From contig DAOWHI010000022.1 of assembly GCA_030641505.1 (NCBI GenBank), forward strand, positions 1 to 9,703: a stretch of 9,703 bases of DNA, written 5' to 3'. A program made the translations under genes and the position numbers. Shown here piece by piece: positions 5,251-9,703 of the stretch (position 1 is the stretch's first letter; every line of letters begins with the position of its first letter). The notes beneath the pieces are model-generated. The model was not told where the DNA came from and searched no databases. It saw only the letters and a program-made list of their open reading frames with translations. Source of the DNA: Gemmatimonadota bacterium (lineage in GTDB: Bacteria > Gemmatimonadota > Gemmatimonadetes > JACCXV01 > JAHWKZ01).

Positions 5251-7600
5251 CCCCGACATTCTCATCGTTATCGCCGTCTTGGTCGGCGCCATCGTCCTGT
5301 TCTTGACCGAGCGGATGCGCGTCGACGTGGTGGCGCTTCTGGTGCTGCTGAGCCTGACCCTGCTGGGTGTGATCACGCACCGGCAGGCGCTCCAAGGGTT
5401 CTCCAACGAAGCCGTCATCACCATCGCTTCGGTACTGGTGCTCTCCGGTGGGCTCATGCGAACCGGCGTCGCCAACATCCTCGGCCAGCGTGTGCTGCGC
5501 TTGGCGGGCGATCAGGAAACCCGCCTGTTGGTCGTGATGATGCTCTCGGTCGGGCTCATGTCGGGCGTGATCAACAACATCGCCGTGGGAGCGCTGATGC
5601 TGCCGGCCGTTCTCGATATCGCCCGGCGCACGGCTCGTCCGCCATCCATGTTGCTGATGCCGCTCGCGTTTGGCTCGCTACTGGGCGGGCTGACGACGTT
5701 GATCGGCACGAGCCCAAACATCTTGATCAGCGGCGCACTATCCGACGCTGGGCTGCGCCCTTTTTCGTTTTTTGACTTCACGCCGGTGGGGTTGATCGTT
5801 CTGTCGGCAGGCACGGCCTACATGGCTGTCGTCGGCCGCCGCTTGTTGCCAACTCGGGACATGACGCGCCAGACGACGCGCGGAACCCAAGAGTTGGACC
5901 AGGCTTACCAGCTGCCGAAGGTGTTGTTTACGCTCGAGTTGCCATCGGGATCGGCGTTGGCGGGCAAGACCTTGGCCAACGTCCGCCTTCGTCCAGCGCT
6001 GGGCATCAACGTCATGGCGATCGTCCGTGATGGCGAAACGATGCTGGCTCCGGGTGCCCAGGCGGAGCTTCGGGCGGGCGATAAGCTCGTCGTCGAGGGC
6101 AGCTCCGAGCGATTAGACGCTCTCCGGGGCTGGCGGCAGCTGCAGCTGGAGAAAGAGTGGCACGTCGAGCGCGATTTGGTCGCGGCTCTAAGGTTCGCCG
6201 AGTTGAGGGTGGCCGAGGGATCGGATCTTGTTGGTCGGACCCTCGAAGAAGTCGATTTCCGCGGACGGACGGGTGTGCTCGTCGTGGCGATCACTCGCGA
6301 CGGGCGCGTTCGCCTAACTCGTTTGCGGTGGATCGCCCTCAAAGCCGACGATCGCCTCCTCGTCGTCGGGATCCCGGAGCGCGTCGAGGCGCTCGCCGAA
6401 CGCGACAGCTTCGCGGGCCACCGTGCGCTAAAGGCTGATGAGGTCGCGCGGATCTACGCGCTGCGGCGGCGGTTCTTGGCGATCCGCGTCCCCCAAGAGT
6501 CACGGTTGGTGGGGATGTCGCTGACGGAAACTCGGTTGCGCGATGCTTTCGGACTTTCGGTCGTGGGGATCCTGCGCGATAGCGAAACCCGCCTCCTGCC
6601 CGACCCCACCGAGATCCTGCGAGTCGGTGATCTGTGCCTTGTCGAGGGCCGGCAGAGGGATTTCGAGAACCTCGAAGCGATGCAGCAACTCAAGATCGAC
6701 GAGCAGAGTCCCCCGACGATCGAGACGCTCGAATCAGACGACGTGGGTCTGGCCGAGGTCGCGCTGGCGCCGCGCACTCGATTGAGCGGCAAGACGCTAC
6801 GCGAGATTGACTTCCATGAGAAGTACGGATTGACAGTCGTCGCGGTTTGGCGCGAGGCGGAATCCTTTACGATGAACTTGCGCGACATGGCGTTGAAATT
6901 CGGTGACGCGCTGCTCGTTTATGGACCACGCGAGAAGCTGACCCTTCTCGCCAAAGAGCGGGATTTTCTCGTCCTGACCGAAGTGGCACGGGAAGCGCCG
7001 CGCGAACACAAGGCTCCGGTGGCGGCGCTGATCATGGCGGGGGTCATCGTGTCGGTCGTCGTCGGGCTCCTGCCGATCTACATCGCGGCCTTGGCCGGCG
7101 CGACCGCGATGGTCGTGACCGGATGTTTGACCGCCAGCGAGGCGTACGCATCCGTGGAGTGGAAGGCAGTGGTTCTTATCGCGGGGATGCTTAGCCTGGG
7201 CGTGGCGATGCACCAATCAGGCGCGGCCCAGATGATCTCCAGTAGCGTGTTGGGCTCCGCTGCCACCTTCGGGCCGCACGCCTTGATTGCGGGGCTGTTT
7301 GTGATTACCGCTCTGGCCGCTCAAATCATGCCGACCGCGGTCGTGGCGGTGTTGATGTCTCAGATCGCGCTCAGCAGTGCGGGTGATCTGGGTCTCTCAC
7401 CGCACGCGCTTCTGATGGTGGTCGCGGTCGGCAGCTCGGCGGCCTTTATGAGCCCGGTCGGCCACCCGGTCAACCTGCTGGTGATGGGAGTCGGTGGCTA
7501 CCGATTCACCGACTACACCCGGGTTGGGTTGCCGCTGGTCCTGCTGTTGTTGCTGATCGTCGTGTTCATTCTTCCGCTGATCTGGCCCCTGAGCGGGTAG
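5246..7600 (+). CDS. SLC13-family permease with four RCK_C domains
   Basis: This 784-residue protein is an inner-membrane anion transporter of the SLC13/DASS-like superfamily (dicarboxylate, sulfate or related anions; substrate not predictable). The first membrane half covers about 1-200 and carries the paired-half signatures INN (109-111) and GTSPN (154-158). The second half covers about 590-784, with the MPTAVVAVLM and SPVGHPVNLLVMG segments as the symmetric partners. Between them are four soluble RCK_C (TrkA-C) domains near 226-297, 314-385, 407-478 and 500-570. Family members commonly have two such domains and about 600 residues, so this one is about 180 residues longer. Repeats 1 and 3 resemble each other, as do 2 and 4, indicating duplication of a pair. 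RCK_C domains usually bind small ligands that gate transport. The start is GTG 5246, the only in-frame start after a stop at 5207-5209; AGGAG at 5227-5231 is rather far (14 bases). It lies 36 bases after the SnoaL-like gene. Confidence 0.87.
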   Translation: MTPDILIVIAVLVGAIVLFLTERMRVDVVALLVLLSLTLLGVITHRQALQGFSNEAVITIASVLVLSGGLMRTGVANILGQRVLRLAGDQETRLLVVMMLSVGLMSGVINNIAVGALMLPAVLDIARRTARPPSMLLMPLAFGSLLGGLTTLIGTSPNILISGALSDAGLRPFSFFDFTPVGLIVLSAGTAYMAVVGRRLLPTRDMTRQTTRGTQELDQAYQLPKVLFTLELPSGSALAGKTLANVRLRPALGINVMAIVRDGETMLAPGAQAELRAGDKLVVEGSSERLDALRGWRQLQLEKEWHVERDLVAALRFAELRVAEGSDLVGRTLEEVDFRGRTGVLVVAITRDGRVRLTRLRWIALKADDRLLVVGIPERVEALAERDSFAGHRALKADEVARIYALRRRFLAIRVPQESRLVGMSLTETRLRDAFGLSVVGILRDSETRLLPDPTEILRVGDLCLVEGRQRDFENLEAMQQLKIDEQSPPTIETLESDDVGLAEVALAPRTRLSGKTLREIDFHEKYGLTVVAVWREAESFTMNLRDMALKFGDALLVYGPREKLTLLAKERDFLVLTEVAREAPREHKAPVAALIMAGVIVSVVVGLLPIYIAALAGATAMVVTGCLTASEAYASVEWKAVVLIAGMLSLGVAMHQSGAAQMISSSVLGSAATFGPHALIAGLFVITALAAQIMPTAVVAVLMSQIALSSAGDLGLSPHALLMVVAVGSSAAFMSPVGHPVNLLVMGVGGYRFTDYTRVGLPLVLLLLLIVVFILPLIWPLSG

Positions 7601-7602
7601 AC

Positions 7603-7625
7603 GGGGCGCGCCCCCCCATAGGGGC
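7603..7625 (+). other. GC-palindrome spacer, possible hairpin after the permease
   Basis: GGGGCGCGCCCC (7603-7614) is a perfect 12-bp palindrome. The overlapping GCCCC (7610-7614) can alternatively pair with GGGGC (7621-7625) around a CCCATA loop. Either structure begins only 3 bases after the permease stop. No T-run follows, so a classical intrinsic terminator is not supported, but a pausing or mRNA-end-protecting structure is possible. Confidence 0.35.
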
Positions 7626-7654
7626 TTGACAGGAACCGAAAAAAGACCGAAAAT
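7626..7654 (+). promoter_or_regulatory. Sigma70-like promoter candidate for the radical SAM gene
   Basis: A perfect TTGACA -35 box at 7626-7631 is followed 17 bases later by GAAAAT (7649-7654), a 4-of-6 match to TATAAT. The usual initiation distance places the first transcribed base near 7660-7662, only 2-4 bases before ATG 7664, so the transcript would be leaderless or nearly so. It separates expression of the radical SAM gene from the upstream operon. Prediction from sequence only. Confidence 0.45.
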
Positions 7655-7663
7655 AGGGCTCCC

Positions 7664-8647
7664 ATGATCGGGACAATCGAGGCCGCCCCGCCTCAAAGCC
7701 GCGGTATCGCCCACCTGGCACGCACCGGCACGACCCTGCACGCCAAGCGGCAGGTCGACTACCGGACGCTCCCATCGAGGAGCGTCCTCAACCGGTGTGA
7801 CTCCCCCCGAGTCCACTTCCAGTGGACGATCAACCCCTACCGCGGCTGCGAGATCGGCTGCAAGTATTGCTACGCCCGGTACACCCACGAGTTCATGGAC
7901 CTGACCCCGGTGACATTCGAAGAGCAGATCTTCGCCAAGGACAACGTCGGCGAGCTGTTGCGGCGTGAGCTCCATCAGGTAAAACCGGGCGAGTCGATCG
8001 CGATCGGCACGGTAACCGACCCCTATCAGCCGGCCGAGAAACGGTACCGCCGGACGCACGCGATCCTGAGCGTGCTGGCGGATTGGGAAGGGCTTGATTT
8101 CTCGATCACCACCAAGTCCAATCTAGTGACGCGCGACCTGGAGCTGTTGCAGCGTTTGGTCGTGCGTCATCGGCTGGGCGTAAACGTCACCATCACCACC
8201 GTCGACCGCCGTCTGGCGCACGCGCTGGAACCAAAAGCGCCGCGGCCGGACTTGCGACTCAAGACGGTGAGCGAGTTGGCCGCAGCCGGCGTCCCGGTCG
8301 GCGTCTTCGCTATGCCGGTCCTACCCGGGATCACCGATGACCCCGTGGCACTGGATCGGCTGGCGGCTGCGGCCGCGGGGGCCGGCGCGGGATGGTTCGT
8401 CGCCGCGCCGGTCTTCCTCATGCCTTCCTCGATGGCGGTTTTCTTTCCGTTTCTCGAGCAGGAGTTCCCCGACTTGGTCGAGCGCTATCAGCGTGACTTC
8501 GAGCGCAGTGCCTACATGCCGAAGACGTACGCGGCGGGATTGCGCGATCTGGTCCGGAAGCTGCGCACCAAGCACCGGCTTGTGACGCCAGACGATGGTC
8601 GACGCCGTCCGGCGGAGATCAGCGGACCGCAGCTGTCGTTGTTCTAG
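7664..8647 (+). CDS. SplB/Rv2578c-like radical SAM protein with C-terminal clamp-binding motif
   Basis: This 327-residue cytosolic protein has the radical SAM cluster site C62-x3-C66-x2-C69 (GCEIGCKYCYAR), which binds a 4Fe-4S cluster and S-adenosylmethionine. The segment GTVTDPYQPAE (115-125) and the strand VGVFAMPVLPGITDD (212-226) fit the spore-photoproduct-lyase-like (SplB, COG1533) family, subgroup Rv2578c. Besides the cluster cysteines only C45 is present. No Cys follows the cluster, so the hydrogen-donor Cys of true spore photoproduct lyase is missing and that activity is not supported. The reaction is unknown. The protein ends in QLSLF (323-327), the consensus pentapeptide for binding the replication sliding clamp. 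The start is ATG 7664, with a weak AGGG at 7655-7658 and a promoter candidate immediately upstream. It converges with the Lhr helicase gene 27 bases away. Confidence 0.85.
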   Translation: MIGTIEAAPPQSRGIAHLARTGTTLHAKRQVDYRTLPSRSVLNRCDSPRVHFQWTINPYRGCEIGCKYCYARYTHEFMDLTPVTFEEQIFAKDNVGELLRRELHQVKPGESIAIGTVTDPYQPAEKRYRRTHAILSVLADWEGLDFSITTKSNLVTRDLELLQRLVVRHRLGVNVTITTVDRRLAHALEPKAPRPDLRLKTVSELAAAGVPVGVFAMPVLPGITDDPVALDRLAAAAAGAGAGWFVAAPVFLMPSSMAVFFPFLEQEFPDLVERYQRDFERSAYMPKTYAAGLRDLVRKLRTKHRLVTPDDGRRRPAEISGPQLSLF

Positions 8648-8674
8648 GAGCTCGAGAGGGGGGGGCGGCGTCGG

Positions 8675-9703
8675 CTAGTGAACGAGTCGCCCGGTCGTCA
8701 GCATCGTGTCGATCGCTTGGCGCTCTCCGGTCCCGACGGTCTCGCTCAGCAATCGGCGGCGCTTTCCCTCCTTGACCGCGATCGGTACGCCGTCCCTGTA
8801 CAGCACCCGGTTCGAAGGTAGCGCCGCCACCCGCTCCCCCGGCGTGATGATGCCGGCCAGGTTCAACGGGTCACCACCGCTCACGACGACCAGCTCGCGA
8901 CCCGGCTCGCGGCGCCGAATGGCGCGCACCGCGTCGACCGCCTCAGGCAGCGCAAACTGTTCCCCAGAAACACCTTGCACGAACCGTCCGCCGCGAATCT
9001 CGCCTCGCATCTCGAGCTTCCGGAGCACCCGTAACAGGTCTCGCCACGGTGCGAGCGGGGGCTCGCGATCGAGGAGCCGTCGAACCAACACGCCGTAGCG
9101 TGCTAAGAGCTGACGGGCAAAGAACTCGACCATCGCTTCGCGGTGTGTTTCGACTTCAGCCGCCGAGCCATTCGAGTTCTGTTGGCTCGCGATCGGCCGG
9201 AATAACGACCAACGACCGGTGCTGGTGCCGGCGCTGAATTTTGGCGGTCGGCCGGCGTAGCGGCGGCGATGCCGGTGGCGCTCGCTCTCAGGCGTAATGA
9301 GCGCCCGCAACCCGGTGATCCCGTCGGCGGTGATCAAGCCCCAGGCGACGAGCTCACCAAGTCCGCGCTCGATTTGAGTCGGGAGGAGATCGGTTCTGGA
9401 TTGCAGATCCTGCGCGAACGCGGCGCCGCCCTCACGCAATGCGGTCAACACGGTACGGCCGTAATGACTCAGCTCTTCTTCGGCTACCGGTGGCGTCGGC
9501 GCCAACCACAGAAATTCGGTCAGCTGATCGCGTCGAAGGAAGGCCAAGGGCGAGTTTCGAACCGGGCCGGTGCGTGGTTTGACCTGGCCGTCGTCGTCCA
9601 TCGTTGGCGTCGGCGGGATCAATCGACCCCAAGCGATCTCGCCTGACAGACACAACTGATCCAGCCACGCAGGATCATAATCGCGAACGCGCGAGGTCAG
9701 GAG
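8675..9703 (-). CDS. lhr: Lhr-family DNA/RNA helicase, C-terminal part only
   Basis: The minus-strand frame is open from the right edge to a TAG at 8675-8677, giving 342 residues; the N-terminus lies outside the window. The TTG at 9655-9653 is an internal Leu: the frame continues upstream as RDYDPAWLDQ before LCLSGEIAWGRL. That segment, LLARYGVLVRRLLDRE, PWRDLLRVLRKLEMRGEIRGGRF, SGEQFALPEAV, and DPLNLAGIITPGERV near the end match the C-terminal region of bacterial Lhr (large helicase-related) proteins. These are 3'-to-5' ATP-dependent translocases that unwind RNA:DNA hybrids and are tied to DNA repair. The C-terminal region has winged-helix and beta-barrel domains that contact the substrate; the ATPase motor domains are not visible. 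Family recognition is by memory of conserved segments, not by alignment. Confidence 0.83.
   Translation of the reverse strand, partial: LLTSRVRDYDPAWLDQLCLSGEIAWGRLIPPTPTMDDDGQVKPRTGPVRNSPLAFLRRDQLTEFLWLAPTPPVAEEELSHYGRTVLTALREGGAAFAQDLQSRTDLLPTQIERGLGELVAWGLITADGITGLRALITPESERHRHRRRYAGRPPKFSAGTSTGRWSLFRPIASQQNSNGSAAEVETHREAMVEFFARQLLARYGVLVRRLLDREPPLAPWRDLLRVLRKLEMRGEIRGGRFVQGVSGEQFALPEAVDAVRAIRRREPGRELVVVSGGDPLNLAGIITPGERVAALPSNRVLYRDGVPIAVKEGKRRRLLSETVGTGERQAIDTMLTTGRLVH

Noticed and set aside
7664..8647. True spore photoproduct lyase
   Set aside because: No cysteine follows the radical SAM cluster site, so the known hydrogen-donor Cys is missing, and nothing else in the window suggests sporulation.
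8648..8674. Terminator between the convergent radical SAM and Lhr genes
   Set aside because: The 27 bases contain a run of eight G but no convincing stem followed by a T-run on either strand.

Overview
The window is GC-rich bacterial DNA (about 60% GC by eye, not computed) with tightly packed genes and frequent TTG and GTG starts. A multiheme cytochrome cluster beside a carboxypeptidase-regulatory-like protein fits a soil or sediment bacterium such as Acidobacteriota or Gemmatimonadota. That placement is an inference from gene content only.

Layout. 2-187 is the 3' end of a protein with a carboxypeptidase-regulatory-like beta-sandwich fold. 257-4724 is a co-directional respiratory cluster: a monoheme cytochrome c, a four-heme cytochrome c, a nine-heme membrane-anchored cytochrome c, a Rieske iron-sulfur protein and a fused cytochrome b. 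From the four-heme gene onward these genes overlap or nearly touch (TGATG, ATGA and a 2-base gap), so they are very probably one operon. Two more genes follow on the same strand: a small SnoaL/NTF2-like protein (4745-5209) and an SLC13-type permease with four RCK_C domains (5246-7600). After a short GC-palindrome spacer with a promoter candidate comes an SplB-like radical SAM protein (7664-8647). It converges on the C-terminal part of an Lhr-family helicase on the minus strand (8675-9703), which runs off the right edge. There is no gene-free stretch above 300 bases, and I saw no rRNA, tRNA, CRISPR array or insertion sequence.

How the genes work together. Rieske protein and cytochrome b form the core of a quinol-oxidising bc-type complex. 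No cytochrome c1 or cytochrome f gene is visible. The membrane-anchored nine-heme protein between the four-heme gene and Rieske is the best candidate for the missing c-type subunit, and the four-heme and one-heme proteins could act as periplasmic carriers (14 c-type hemes in total). The Rieske protein lacks the Ser and Tyr that normally raise its potential, and the cytochrome b has the histidine spacing and seven-helix plan of b6 plus subunit IV. Together these point to a variant, perhaps low-potential (menaquinol), bc complex. The radical SAM protein ends in a perfect beta-clamp-binding pentapeptide and lies next to a helicase of a DNA-repair family, which suggests a separate DNA-maintenance locus.
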